Source: Talpa occidentalis (lineage: Eukaryota > Chordata > Mammalia > Eulipotyphla > Talpidae). Taken from it: a stretch of DNA of 64,000 nucleotides. Position numbers and translations under genes: made by a program. This document shows positions 11,850-23,041 of this stretch, in pieces; the first letter of the stretch is position 1; each line of letters opens with the position of its first letter. Location of the stretch: positions 30,916,808 to 30,980,807 of the forward strand of contig NW_023603184.1 in assembly GCF_014898055.3 (NCBI RefSeq), given 5' to 3'. The notes under the pieces were generated by a model. That model did no database searches, was not told the origin of the DNA, and worked only from the letters and a program-made list of their open reading frames with translations.

Positions 11850-11990
11850 ACATTCCAGCCACTACACTTCTTTGAGCCTCACTTAACTCATCTGTAAAAT
11901 GGGAAAATAATTCCACCATTGAATAGTCGATGTCAGGACTGAGATAGTATTTTTGAAAAAGATTTCATGGGATAATCTGGTGGGGGTGAG
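11850..11990 (+). repeat. MIR SINE remnant
   Basis: The core 'tttgagcctcacttaactcatctgtaaaatggg' is a clear match to the conserved MIR core. It is followed by the expected AAAATAAT and 'gactgagatagtat' steps. The copy is ancient and non-functional. Confidence 0.75.
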
Positions 11991-12835
11991 CGAGGAATGA
12001 GGTAAAGGAGTAGGTGGGGTTCAAGTAGGTCACCCAAGATCCCGTAAGAGTAGTTGTTTTCTCTCTTTTGAATGGCGGGCTTCTAGGGAATTAATCATGT
12101 GAAAAAAGCATTTCTCTGCCAAAAAATTAAAAAAAAAAAAAAGACACCAGTGTATGTGTAGGTCTTAGTATATATTTGGCATTGAATAAGTAACACTTTC
12201 TTCTCCCCAACCCTTTTTTCAAAAAATAAGTTTCCATTTCCAACAGCTTTTGCTCCATGCACTTTTAAAGTTAAAAAAAAATACACTAAAGGCTTGCCAC
12301 TTGCATCTAATTATGAAGATGGTTGGTCCAGTGATTCTGTGTGTCCTGTTCACAACTCCGGTGCTTATCTCTTAATCCATCAGCTACAAATGGCCATCCC
12401 GGGACTCATATTTCTTTGGTATGACTTCTTTCTGGAGCCAAAATTTCCTGGACCTGCCTGAACTCCCCTCTCTATGCAGCTCCCCTTTCACTTAGCTGAC
12501 CTGAAAAATGGCCAATAAGGTCTGGTTTTTGCAATGGGCACAATTCACTAGAAAACAATTAAAATGGCCAAAACCTGCTGAGATCTAATAAATATTCACT
12601 CATCCGCCTGAACAGATGCCAGTTACAGTGGAAGAAAAATAAAGTTCCTGGAGTCAGGGAATAAGCTCGGATCTGTGCTAGAGCTACTGGCACAGGTGTC
12701 AAAAGAGACAGGAGGAAGTGAAGATAATCCTGCTATAGGAAGGACAGCAGGGAGCAGGAAAATGGAGGGTATCTGTGCGTGGGTTTCATCCATGGGAAAG
12801 TGATACCCAGGGATCCCCATGTAGGGATATGTCCC

Positions 12836-12862
12836 TTTTTTTTTTTTTTTTTTTTTTTTTTT
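12836..12862. repeat. Poly-T tract of about 27 bp
   Basis: An uninterrupted run of T. It may be the A-tail of a minus-strand retrocopy whose body would lie to the right, but the sequence from 12863 resembles no transcript or repeat I know and I see no target duplication. Confidence 0.7.
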
Positions 12863-13655
12863 AGCAATAGTGATGTTTTAGATGTGTTAGCTCCTTGTTA
12901 AGACTTGCAGAGTGCATCTTTGGGCCTCCCTGCAGTGCCTAGAGCAGGACCCCAAGATTAAGGGCCACTTTTGGAGCAGCCTTAGAGTGTTGGTACCTCA
13001 GGAAGACATGGGACACTCCAGACATGCCTATTATCCCAGAGGTGACAGCTATCGGCAGCCTAGGAAGAGCTACGTGGGACAGTGGGTAAGACCAAAGATT
13101 GTGAAATTTCCAAGGGAAGGTCACTTCTGCCTGGAGGAGACGAGGAAACTGTGAGACAAAAGTAGGATGTCAAATAGGTCCTGAGATGTGGAAGCGGGTA
13201 AGTTCATCGAGGAGAGTGGATTGTGGAAGCAGTAGCTGGAAGGCGGCAGGGATAGGCTGTGCTCAGGTGTTGGAAGATTCTGTGTTTTGGAGATTGTCTC
13301 CAGTCCAAACCTCCATCTGTCCAGGAGGGAACTGATGTTCCAGAAGGAAAGTTGTATGTTCAAATCACATAGCCAGTGAAAGGCTCTGAATGGAGTTGTA
13401 GAGTGTTAGCTAATCAACATATGAGGCCTTGGTGGACAATACAAGATAAACTACAGTTAGTCATGAACTGATTAAAAGAAATTTTGAACTTAGAAATGCA
13501 ATGCTGCAGGTGACAGGAGAAACCTTCTTGGAGAAGGTGCAGGAAAAGTTTACAAATATGAAAGAAAAAGAGAAGCCAGTAAAGGGAACTTCAAACTATG
13601 GGACTCAGGCACCATAACCACCTCAACCTCATTAATAAAAAAAATGAATTGGAGT
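12863..13655. other. Unique DNA, no gene seen
   Basis: Short open frames exist on both strands (up to 80 codons) with no recognisable domain. No repeat or RNA gene is supported. Confidence 0.4.
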
Positions 13656-13659
13656 TATG

Positions 13660-14015
13660 ATTTTTATTGACTATGTGCAAGTGTTTTATTTTTTTTACCT
13701 CTAGTCTTTGTAATGGCCCTTTCAGGTAGGAGTCATTATTCCAGTCAAGCGCATGAAAAAATAGGGGGTCACAGAGGTTGAAGGCCTTATCCCTTTCACC
13801 CTGCAGCAGGAGTCTGAGCCAGCAAATGAACAGTGATTTGCCGGATACCACATAGATTCCCAGATTGCTTTTGTTTGTTTGCTTGCTTACATAGTAATTG
13901 TAACATAAATTTGCCTTTACATCTGAGAAAACAGGTTCAGAGCAGTTAAGTAATTTGCCTGAGGTCACACAGTAAGGATGTGGCAGCTTCTAAGGCCAGA
14001 GCTGCAGGATTTTCT
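13660..14015 (-). repeat. Two antisense MIR-like remnants
   Basis: Two successive pieces read like MIR on the minus strand: 13660-13830 ('gccctttcaggtaggagtcattatt' then 'cacagaggttgaaggc'), and 13915-14015 ('gagaaaacaggttcagagcagttaagtaatttgcctgaggtcacacag'). The second is the clearer. They could be one interrupted element or two independent ones. Confidence 0.6.
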
Positions 14016-14269
14016 GTGTGGTTTTTACCAGATCAAACATTCTTCTACCTAGATGGCTCTGAGTGGGTGCAGTGGGAAGAGGAAAAGGGAGAGTCTGTTT
14101 AGCAAAGTCTATGGCTCTGAAGAGCATAAAGCCTTGATTCTTCACCACCTGTTCTCAGTTCACCCTGGTGTCCTTTACTAACCCTATGTTGTACTTTGGG
14201 TCATGAAACTGAAATCCCTAACGTCCTTAATTTCTTTCTCGGCTCATCTTCTTTAACATCCTGATCTCT

Positions 14270-14410
14270 GGGGATGTCATTTTCTCTCTGAGCCTCAGCC
14301 TCCTCCTCCAAAAATGGGAGTGTCAATCTCTACTTGAAGGGCAGTGTGGATAATAAATGAAACAATGCACATTAAGGACTTAGATCCATGCCCGGTACGT
14401 ATCTAACACT
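14270..14410 (+). repeat. MIR SINE remnant
   Basis: The MIR core order is visible: 'ctctgagcctcagcctcctcctcc', AAAAATGGGAG, then 'gtggataataaatgaaacaatgcacatt' and 'gatccatgcccggtacg', which corresponds to the 'cagtgcctggcacat' step. Confidence 0.65.
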
Positions 14411-14419
14411 CTGTACAGA

Positions 14420-15595
14420 GCTGTCCTAGCAGGAATGCCATCAGTAGATGGTGTGGTTTCAAATACGATTTTCATCTCCCACATCAATGGATCCCAGCTC
14501 CAGGATCTAGGGAACTGGCTGGTTAGCATTCCTCCTGTTTGTTCCCTGCTGATGTGGGCTTCCAACAAGGTTCCTCTTTGTTATGTGGGATTGAGGCCTG
14601 ATCTAGAAAGATGGGGTTGGGTTAGGGTGGTCCTGGCCGGGTGACCAGGAGGTTCTTGGCAGTAATTCCTGGAAGTGATGCTGAGGCCTGGGATGGGGTT
14701 CAGCCGAGAAAGGAGGGGCTGCCCCAGGGCCAACCAGCACTCCCTGGGGAAACTAATTTCAGCGAGGAAAATAGAGTCTCTTTCCTCTCCACTCTTTCCT
14801 TGTTCCTGCCTCACCCTTCTTTGCCAACTCTGGGCTCCAGCTGGTCTGGGAGGCAGCTCACCTCTGCCTGGTCATTAACAGTTCATTTGCTTAACTACCC
14901 ATCATCATTACTGCCAAAGGCTCCTCAGGGCACCATTGCGACCCAGGAACTGCCGCAGACATTCTCCTCTGACTGATGGCCCCGTGCTCGGCCCTGCCAC
15001 CTGCTAATGACTCCTGGGCTGGCAGCCCAGCCTGGGAGCAGCAGGATGTGGAACACTGAAGGAGGTCTGCCTTTCTCCTTGTGAGTCCCTCTGACCCTCA
15101 CAGTGCTGGAAAGGACTTGGCCCTGAAAAGGACCATGCCCCAAATCCTCCCAGGAATGAGCAGAGTCCTAGGACAGGAAAACACTACAGAAAGCTCTTTC
15201 CGTGGCCTCCTGGACTCACCTCCTGAGAGCTCTTCTCTGCTCAAGCCACAAGCTATACCTTCTGTTTGCCTACAGGAGGCTTCTCCTAAGTATGCAGGGA
15301 GGCGTGAAGCCAGAGAAAGGAAACACCCCTGAATTGAGCCCTGCAACATGCCAGGATACAGAGAAACTCTCTCCTGTCTCTCCTCACCTCCCACTTCCAG
15401 TTGGTGGGATTGTGCACGCTTCACATATGAGGAAGGAACCTGAGGCTTGCAAAGTCTGCTGGGTGAGCTTTCCAAGGTCAGACACACACAGAAAGAGGCA
15501 TTAATTCCCGGGACTCTTAAGTTTATTCAGGAGGAGGGAACTGCTCTTAGTGACAGTAAAGAAATTTCCCACAGTGTCAGGATTTTTAAAGTCTT
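14420..15595. other. Unique DNA, no gene seen
   Basis: Moderately GC-rich unique sequence. Several overlapping chance frames of 60-129 codons occur on both strands, and none shows a recognisable motif. No repeat of known type is clear. Confidence 0.4.
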
Positions 15596-15599
15596 TGAC

Positions 15600-15735
15600 A
15601 AGTGTTAAGTCTTCAAATAGTGGTACCTGTGAAGTAGGTCTTATATTTTTACCCATTTGCAGATGAAGGAGTTAAAGGCACAGAGGTCAAATAACTGGTT
15701 CAAGGTCTCTAAAACTCTTATACTAGAATCCTCAA
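15600..15735 (-). repeat. Antisense MIR remnant
   Basis: The plus strand has 'acccatttgcagatgaaggagttaaaggcacagaggtcaaataactggttcaaggtc', the reverse complement of the MIR core and tRNA-proximal region. Confidence 0.65.
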
Positions 15736-15960
15736 GAGGTGAGGTGAGAGGACAATCTCTTTCAGGGTATCTTTCCTGTGGCCTGGTCATGATTTGAGCA
15801 CAAACCAGCTGTAGTTTAAGCTCTACTGTCAGAAATCAGGGATCATATTGCTGTGGCACAAAGCAGGTTTAGAAGGATCTGGAACCTGGATAAACCTGCA
15901 TACTTTGTGATAGGGCCACTGCTGGGGCCAGACCTGGTGAGGGTGGGGACTGGGTATTTT

Positions 15961-16363
15961 TATTTTATTTTATTTTATATATTTTTACATCATTTTTCAT
16001 TTTTGCACAATGTATGCATTTTCATCTTGGTTATAGTCCCCATACAATTCCCACCCCCTTGTTTTGATCCTACTCCCCTCTCTCTGCCATGCCCCCGTAG
16101 TGTGTCTCTGGTTTATAGTTGCCTGTTGATTTTTATTTTTACTTTATTATAATTAGTCATTTTCCTGGTCCCTTATTTAGGTTTTCTAAATTCCTGCTAT
16201 GAGTGAGACCTTCCGGTATTTTTCTTTTTCTTTCTTTCTGGCTTATTTCTCTGTGCATGATCCCTTCCAGCTCCATCCATGTTGCTGCAAATGGCATAAG
16301 TTTATCTTTCTTGATGGCTGAGTAATATTCCATTGTATATATGTACCACATCTTCTTGATCCA
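15961..16363 (-). mobile_element. 5'-truncated L1: end of ORF2 plus 3' UTR
   Basis: The minus strand encodes the last part of L1 ORF2, including [17 protein letters not shown] and AATWMELEGIMH, followed by a 3' UTR and an A-rich tail (T-rich on the plus strand from 15957). The copy is cut at its 5' end at about 16363, leaving only some 60 codons of an ORF2 protein of about 1,270 residues. The flanks GGGGACTGGGTATTTT (15945-15960) and GGGGAGTGGAATTTT (16364-16378) look like an imperfect target duplication. The tract cannot move by itself. Confidence 0.88.
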
Positions 16364-16689
16364 GGGGAGTGGAATTTTGCTGGGCAGATGGTTCTGAGAG
16401 TCCAAACCAGGAGAGACAGGAGCAACGCCCAAGCCAACTGTAGGCAGTGAGGGAGCAGGGTGGGGGCAGGTCTATGAAATGTTGAAAATCTGCTAGAAGT
16501 TCAATCAGGTGTTAGAGGTCAGACTTGAGGGAGGCCTGGCAACCTAGCAGCCTGGGCCAAATTCTGAGCCCAGAATTAAAAATATATTCAGAGAAGGCCT
16601 GAGGCGGCAGGGATGAATTTCTGGTCTGGCCCCCAAACCAGCAGAGTGAATCACTGGCCTCCCATGACTCCACAGCAAATTGCCCACAT

Positions 16690-17240
16690 CCCTGTTGTCA
16701 CACTAGCTTCTTTGTCTAAGTTGCAAAGCTGCCTATGTTATTCCTCAGCTTAAAATCTTTAAGTGGTTCCCTAAGACAACATGATGGAGTTCAAACACTC
16801 TAAAATGATTTACAAGGCTCCCTATAATCCAGCCCTGGATTAAACTTCCAGTCCCTCAGTCACCAGCCCCTGGTAAGTTCTGTTTCATTGACACAACACA
16901 ACTTCAGTCCACTTCACTGCAGATTTCCCCTCATCTTATCAATAACAGCTACATATGGTCCCCTTGTTTGGAAGGGACTCCGCCCTCTCCACCCAAGCCC
17001 CACTGCATGCAGTCAGACCAGTCCCCATTGCTTGGTGCCCTTCTGTCCTCCAGCGTTGACATTACTGCTATAGAAAGCCATTCTTAGATAACCCACCCAT
17101 TCCTAAACACCCTTACTTTTCCTCTTAGCATTTGGTATTTCCCCTAGCATGGTTCTCCTCATTGGAATATGCTGGCTTCTCTGCCTGTGATGTGCCTTAC
17201 AGTCTAAATGCCATGAGTGCAGGCCCTCTGCCTATTCATT
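16690..17240 (+). repeat. L2 LINE 3'-end remnant
   Basis: The text follows the L2 3' region: 'cctcagcttaaaatctttaagtggttccc', 'acaaggctccctataatccagcc', and later 'gatgtgccttacagtctaaatgccatgagtgcaggccctctgcctattcattaaatg'. Strong divergence fits the age of L2 (before placental radiation). Confidence 0.55.
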
Positions 17241-17510
17241 AAATGTTAATCTCATCCAAAAACCAATCCCTAAAGACCCAGAAAAATGTTTGGGCAAATA
17301 TATGGGTACCAGTCGAGTTGACACATAAAATAAATCATCACAGATAGTTCAAGGTCCACCCTTTTCCAAGAGATCTGCTCATGTCTACATTGATTGTGAA
17401 CTCTCCTTTCTCTGAATTCCTAGAGGATCTTTTTGGCTGTCCTATTTGTATATTCAGTCGAGTTGACACATTAAAATAAATCATCACAGATACTCCACCC
17501 TTTTATCTGC
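17240..17510 (-). repeat. LTR-like repeat end, present twice
   Basis: Positions 17240-17343 match the same repeat as 42095-42461, ending in GTTGACACATAAAATAAATC and ATCACA. A second copy of just the end occurs at 17456-17488, and the sequence after it (ACTCCACCCTTTTATCTGCC) resembles that after the first. The unit therefore seems to be a local direct duplication about 145 bp apart that includes flanking DNA. Confidence 0.6.
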
Positions 17511-17609
17511 CCATCTGCCTCCCAGTCAAAACTTATCTAAGGTTTTACAATCTTTTATTTGTTTTGCCAATTCAGTCACATCTGACCTTACTTTATAAGA
17601 GAACCAGCT

Positions 17610-17765
17610 ACAGAGGGGTAGCTTTTATTCACCCCATGTTTAAGATGAGGAAACTGAGGTTTGGAGAGTTTATAAAACTTATTTAAGGTACATTTTATAT
17701 GGTGAAGAACCAGAATTCAAATTTAGGTCTGTTTTACCACAAATATATTCTCTTACCAGTACACT
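17610..17765 (-). repeat. Antisense MIR remnant
   Basis: The plus strand carries 'catgtttaagatgaggaaactgaggtttggagagtttataaaactt', the reverse complement of the MIR core, followed by 'accagaattcaaatttagg', near the tRNA-related end. Confidence 0.7.
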
Positions 17766-17769
17766 AAGC

Positions 17770-18760
17770 TCTCTCCCTGAGATTATTGGAATAATTCACC
17801 CAAAGGTGTTCTCCTTCTCAATGGATTGTTATCTGCCAAGAGGAGGGGTTTATAACTCTCTGGATCTCTCACTGGACTTAGCATGGTGGCAAAATAGATC
17901 TATATGTGTTTGTGATTTTGAAAAAAAGAAGTATGGTTAGGACGGAGGACTTAGTGCCATTTAGACGTGAGGTAGGGGCTTTTGAGCTGATGTTAGAGTT
18001 GTTATTGCTGTCTTTTCTCAGTTACATGTACTGTGTCTGGTTTTCAGCTCCCATAGGCCCATTTCCCAGGGGATGGAGAGGCCACCTTCCCTGCAGACTC
18101 CACCTGCAGTCATGTGCTCATGGGTCCAGCTCCACCCTCCTGTCATTTCTTTCCAGGGTCTCCACCTCCTAGGCCCACTCTTGTCCTCTATCTTTAGTCG
18201 CCATTCTTCCTACATTCCTTCTTGAGTTATGCTCATTCAGACAAGAAATACTGGCACTTTCCCTGTTTACCTCCAACACAGATGCTCAGCTGATTGGTTT
18301 AGATGCTCCCTGACTCCTGAGCTCAGCCACCACTTAGCTTGGAAACACTAAGTGTTTCCACTGCCTGTTCTCTGAAGTGCTTTGCTAAGCTCCTCCTTTT
18401 CTCTGAGATCCTAGTTTGAGAGGGTTTCTGCTACTGCAACGAGGAGGGCCCTGTCTGAATCTCCTCAAAGACTCAAAAGGCTGCCCTAAGTTCCACTTGA
18501 CTTTTAAGGTAACTTTGGAGCATAACCTGAGAGCTAGAATAAAGTCATTTTATTAACTTCATTCCAATCATCACAGAAGATTAAAGGATTTTTTTTTTTA
18601 GAAATAGAACAGTCACAGTCTTGTCTAAGGACAATGCAAATAGATCACTGTAGCTGGAAGAAATAAGCAAAGTAAACTAGTAGAAGGTGAGGAAGAGGAG
18701 TAACAAGCCAACCTAGTGGACAGCAGATCATCCAGTGCTCCTTATTTAGCAAGAGTTTGA
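17770..18760. other. Unique DNA, no gene seen
   Basis: No coding frame with a recognisable product and no young repeat. The frame at 17906-18172 contains no domain I know. Confidence 0.4.
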
Positions 18761-18764
18761 TAAT

Positions 18765-19036
18765 TTTTTTTTTAAAGATTTATTCATCTACAGATACAAG
18801 AGCCGGGGTACAGGCCAGAGGCGCGGGGGGTGAGAGGATTCACCAGAGACAGAGTCGGGAGCTGAACAGGCAGACTGATGAAATACATTGCTGAGGTGAG
18901 CAGCGGGCGAGACAGGAGAGGTCTGCTGCACCATGTGCGTTTTTTCCCTGGCTGGCTGGGGATCGAACTCATGCTGCAGTGGCTGCGGATTGCTTCATAG
19001 TGTGGTGCTTAACCCCTTGTGCCACCAAGGAGGTCC
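18765..19036 (-). mobile_element. tRNA-derived SINE, type A, antisense
   Basis: It runs from poly-T and AAAGATTTATTCATC to the head TGCCACCAAGGAGGTCCC, with antisense B-box GGATCGAAC at about 18961. The flanks TTGATAATTTTTT and GATAAATAATTTTTT are an imperfect target duplication. Confidence 0.87.
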
Positions 19037-19258
19037 CACCGATAAATAATTTTTTAGGGAGGGTGGCAGCCTGGGTGGTTGAAGTAACATAGTGAAAGTG
19101 ATTGCATGTAGCAATAATGATATGCTGGATTCTACCATAACTGCCTTGTGAGGGCAGACAAGTGATATGTGAGCTCCCATAGGCCTGTCCCAAATAGAAA
19201 CCACTACAACTTTAAAAATCTGGGAATTGGTAGCAGAAGGTCTATTGGAGGTTGAACA

Positions 19259-19332
19259 GTGTGTGTGTGAGCACACATGTATGTGTGTGCGTGCATGTGA
19301 GCATGCACACATGTGTGTGTGTATGTGTGTGT
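19259..19332. repeat. Imperfect (TG)n microsatellite
   Basis: A TG-rich tract with interruptions (GAGCACAC, GCGTGC, GAGCATGC). The alternating purine-pyrimidine pattern could favour Z-DNA. It is likely length-variable between individuals. Confidence 0.9.
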
Positions 19333-19889
19333 AAGGGTTGAAAATTTTCATGAAGACACCAGTCAAATTCTTGGAAAGAAAGGACTAAGAGCTAAGTCTC
19401 TATAGGGGATAGACCAAGAAAAAGAATTCAGTGGACTGTGGGAATGTATCCTGGAGCCAGAGCAGGCCTGGTTATTCTCTTGGCAGACTTCTGCCTAGGG
19501 AAATAGTGAATTTAGAGAGGGAAGCTCAGGCCAGGGCCGAATAGGCTGAGAACATCTTAGGGGGTTGGGGATTTTGTCTCCCCGGCCCTTGAAAAACCAC
19601 TGTGTCCCTGCAGGGTCTCTCCTGGCATCCACAGCAGACCCTATAACAGGATGTTCAGCCCATGACTTCCAGACCAACAGACAGGAGGACACATCTCAGA
19701 GGAAGGGGCAGCTGGGGACAGACAGCAGGCATCTGTTCCAATGCCCACACATTTGCAGAAGCAACAGGCCTCTGGGTTTAGACCCGCTTTAATGCTGAAA
19801 GTCTAACTCAGATTACGAAACAAACTTACTCTCCATCCTGCCGAGTGTGATGCTATGGCAGAGCTGTCAGAAAAGACACTTGGCAGAAG

Positions 19890-20180
19890 GCATCCTTCTA
19901 CTTGGCATGATATAATTTGCACCGCCTCCACAAAGTTTTCTTAACTATTTCCTAAAAATAGTGCTTCAATTAGAAACTGACACAACTGCTGTTGGGAAAG
20001 GTGTGAACAGTCGTGAAATGCTCCAGAAGAGAAGGAACAGGTGAGACCCCGGAAGATTATCAAATGCCAAATGATACACTAAAATGCATAGTAATTGGTT
20101 ATTATTAAAATAGTCTATTGCTTATCACACAGCAGCTAAATGGCCTTTCAGTTGCTCTGTAATTACCCAGTGATGGGTGA
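19890..20180. promoter_or_regulatory. Candidate conserved non-coding element
   Basis: AT-rich, repeat-free block with an exact MEF2 consensus CTAAAAATAG (19952-19961), homeodomain-type AATTAG and TAATTGG cores, and TGTAATTACC at about 20158. It contrasts with neighbouring DNA. Regulatory function is inference and conservation is untested. Confidence 0.25.
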
Positions 20181-20184
20181 TCTG

Positions 20185-21190
20185 TTTTCTTCTTTGGGAG
20201 CTGAGTACCAGGGGGATCAGAGAAGAATCTGTCACAACAGAGGATGAGAGCGCAGAGAGGGAGGGTATCTGCCATGGTGGGGCTGAGCCAGGTTCTTGCA
20301 AAGACCCCAAAAGGGCCAAATGCTGCAAGGGGTCCCCCAAAGACCTGGAAGCAGGGGATGCAGCTCCTTCTCTGCAGACCTTCCTGATAGGCACAACTTC
20401 TTACTTGTTCTCCAAGCTATTCTTCTGAAGTTTCTAAAGGTTTTTGCTGTTGGTAGAGGCATTTGTGTGGGGTAAGATGGAGATGCCTGTTCCTGCTCTG
20501 CGTCTTCACTGAAGCCTCTGTGGAAGCCTGGGCCTCACATGGAGGTGCTGAAACTGAGTGTCTGGGGTCAAAAAGTGAGACTCAGTGGATCAGGCAAGAC
20601 TGGATTGGATCCCGGCGGAGGTGGAAAGAGCAGGAGCATCTGAGATGAAGAATCAGCCCAGGAAAGAAGGTCAGGCAAAGAGATCCAAGAGGTGAAAGGT
20701 GCATTGCAGTCCTGGCTGGGACTCTTATTTCTTTGATGGGAAAGAGAGAGCCAGTGAGGGAGAAACTTGTCCAGGGCCTCAAGCTGTGGTGATGTCAGAG
20801 CTTGAGTGAGAGTTCTGGTCTTCTGAACCCCTCTGGATAGGCCCAAATCTATGACTGCTGCCAACAGATTTGTGCTGAGCCTGGGATCATCAGAAGGGAG
20901 AGACACAGGGCCCGAATTACTCTCCACTTGCCCCTCCCTGTGCTCCAACAGGCCTCATTTTGGCCCTGGGGCAAGATGAGAGGAAGGAATAGTCCTGTTT
21001 AGGTCCCCCAAAATCCCACCAGAGGTGGGATACAGAGGGAGTTCCTGTGGCTTCTGGGCTGGTTCAAATATTGTGGGTTGGAGTGGATCAGGCCTTGGCC
21101 AATTGGATGCACACAAATCAGGACAGAATTACTAAGAAAAACCTGTGTCACTTCTTGATTATTGGCTAACTTTTATGTACGTTGGTATTT
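20185..21190. other. Unique DNA, no gene seen
   Basis: GC-moderate unique sequence with several chance frames on both strands (the longest about 126 codons, minus strand, 20568-20948). No domain, repeat or RNA gene is recognised. Confidence 0.4.
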
Positions 21191-21439
21191 ATTTCAATTC
21201 AATTTATCTTAGAGGGTCACAAATTCTAGGTGCTAATTAAATGAATGTTTGTTGAATGAATTTAAAAATGAACTGGAGGGTTTATGAATATTTCTAATAA
21301 GTCATTTCCATTTCATTGTTCTCAAGGATTTGATTTGTGTTTCTTTTTCTGGACAGTCTTGTCACACCTTATCAGGAAGAGCAGGAGTATGTTTTCACAG
21401 CACTGTGTACTTGTGCATATTGCAAATATTTGCTGAGTC

Positions 21440-21545
21440 GTTTGTCTCCCATATTACAGTTAGTATCTTTGCCACTGCATCCCCAGAAGCCAGCACGTGC
21501 CTGACATAGGGTAATTGTTCAGAAAGTCTTTCTTGAATGATTGCA
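21440..21545 (+). repeat. L2 LINE tail remnant
   Basis: The order 'gtctcccatattacagttag', 'ccactgcatccccagaagccagcacgtgcctgacataggg', and 'tcttgaatga' matches the far 3' end of L2. A similar tail ('gaatgtttgttgaatgaattt') occurs at about 21240-21262. Confidence 0.6.
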
Positions 21546-21556
21546 TGCTCAAAATC

Positions 21557-21618
21557 ATACACATTTGCATGCATGCGCGTGCACACACACACATGCACGC
21601 ACACACACACACATACAC
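21557..21618. repeat. Imperfect (AC)n microsatellite
   Basis: Alternating AC with GCATGCGCGTG interruptions. Probably polymorphic. No gene overlaps it. Confidence 0.9.
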
Positions 21619-21639
21619 CCTGTTGTAGAGTGTGAAAAC

Positions 21640-22745
21640 AAAGGTAGAAGATTGGAGTGGGTGGGTCTCAAAACTCCATTCCCCCATTACAACCAGGATC
21701 TCAATTTTTGGAAGACATTATTTTCTCATGAATTTATTAAGTTCCACATTACCCTTCCCTTACACTTAGATCAACAGGAGTTTTCTTCGTTGTTTGTGAC
21801 CGAAGTCTTTTTGTTAAAGAAGAATCTTGCTGAAGAATCATATATTTACTTCTGAGCAGGAATGGGTGCCCAACAGAGGACCTGCCCTATCTGTAGAATA
21901 AATAAATTATGTCCAGTGGGATCTCATTTATAGATGCCACTCAGAAATGTTCCTGAAAATAATTATTTTTCACAAATATCATCAAAGCTTGAGGGCTTGA
22001 AAGCAAGTCCAGATTTTAGTCTTGGCACCTCCCAGATTGGGAAGAATGAAGTACAGTTTCTGGAGCCTGACAAAGGCATTTGCATGGACATTTAGACTCT
22101 GGGGTGCCTGGACTCTGCCAGTCTACATGCTCTCTTCTGCCTTTGCCCAGGGGAAAATGGTAGATACTCAAATAGATACCCCCAACCCCTGTGGTCAACT
22201 CAGCCCCTCCTGTGGGTGCTGGTCACAGGGAAGGTGGCGAGAGAGGAGACACCATATCCATGCGTACCCAGGGTGAAAAAAGGAAACCAGACCTATTTGG
22301 CTTTCCATCTCAGACTGACAATAAAGGAGTTTGGAAACTAATCTTCCAAGAGAGCATTTTCTTGGGCTTCCACCCTGGCTGGAGACAAGTGAGCTGATAT
22401 TAGACTTAATGGAATATCCAGGGTAAGACTTTCTTTTGTTTGTTGTTAAGACTCTAAATGCATTGGACAGGAACATCCTCTCCTCTCTGAACAAGCTGAG
22501 AACTCAGCCAGATGTGCGTGGACACAGCGCTGCTGCAGGCACAACTCAACGCCGCAGTGTGGGTGCTGGGGCTTGGGGGTCAGTGCTGGATGACCTCCAG
22601 GATCCTGGTGGGATTGGCTCCCAATACCTCAAAGAGCTTTCCTGGGAGCCAATTGTCCAGGGAGAAGCAAGCGAGCCAAGAGCAGTGGAAGGGAAATGAG
22701 CTCATCTAGTCCACCAAGGCCCCAGGGATAACAGAGCAGCAATGC
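21640..22745. other. Unique DNA, no gene seen
   Basis: No feature I can support. Chance frames of 60-104 codons on both strands lack recognisable motifs. Confidence 0.4.
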
Positions 22746-22761
22746 CACACCGTGCTTTTAT

Positions 22762-23041
22762 AGCACGGTGGCGCAGCAGTTGAGCGCTGGGTTGCGAAGC
22801 TGCCCGCAGCCTCTGCAGCGCCGGTTCAATGCCCGGCTGCTCCCCGGGCCACTGGAGGAGGGTCCCACATGGCGCGCAGACCTCTCCTGACGCCCGCTGC
22901 TCTCCTCAGCAGTGTACTTCGGTCCTTCTGCCTGCTCTGCTCCCCGCTCTGGCTCTGGTAAATCCTCTCACCCTCCCGTGCTTCTGACTGTACCCAGTGC
23001 TTGTATAAATAAATAAATAAATAAATCTTTAAAAAAAAAAA
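22762..23041 (+). mobile_element. tRNA-derived SINE, type B, with odd 5' end
   Basis: This copy belongs to a second subfamily. Its head reads GGCGCAGCAGTTGAGCGCTG and its body has an extra CCACTGGAGGAGGGTCCCAC segment not found in type A. The tail is (TAAA)n, ATCTTT and poly-A. The usual first bases (GGGGCCTCCCT) are replaced by a sequence that forms a perfect 9-bp hairpin with the flank (22748-22770). The element sits beside an antisense MIR (about 23070-23140). Confidence 0.85.

Noticed and set aside
12836..12960. Possible retrocopy behind the poly-T run
   Set aside because: No AATAAA complement at the expected place, no recognisable transcript and no target duplication were found.
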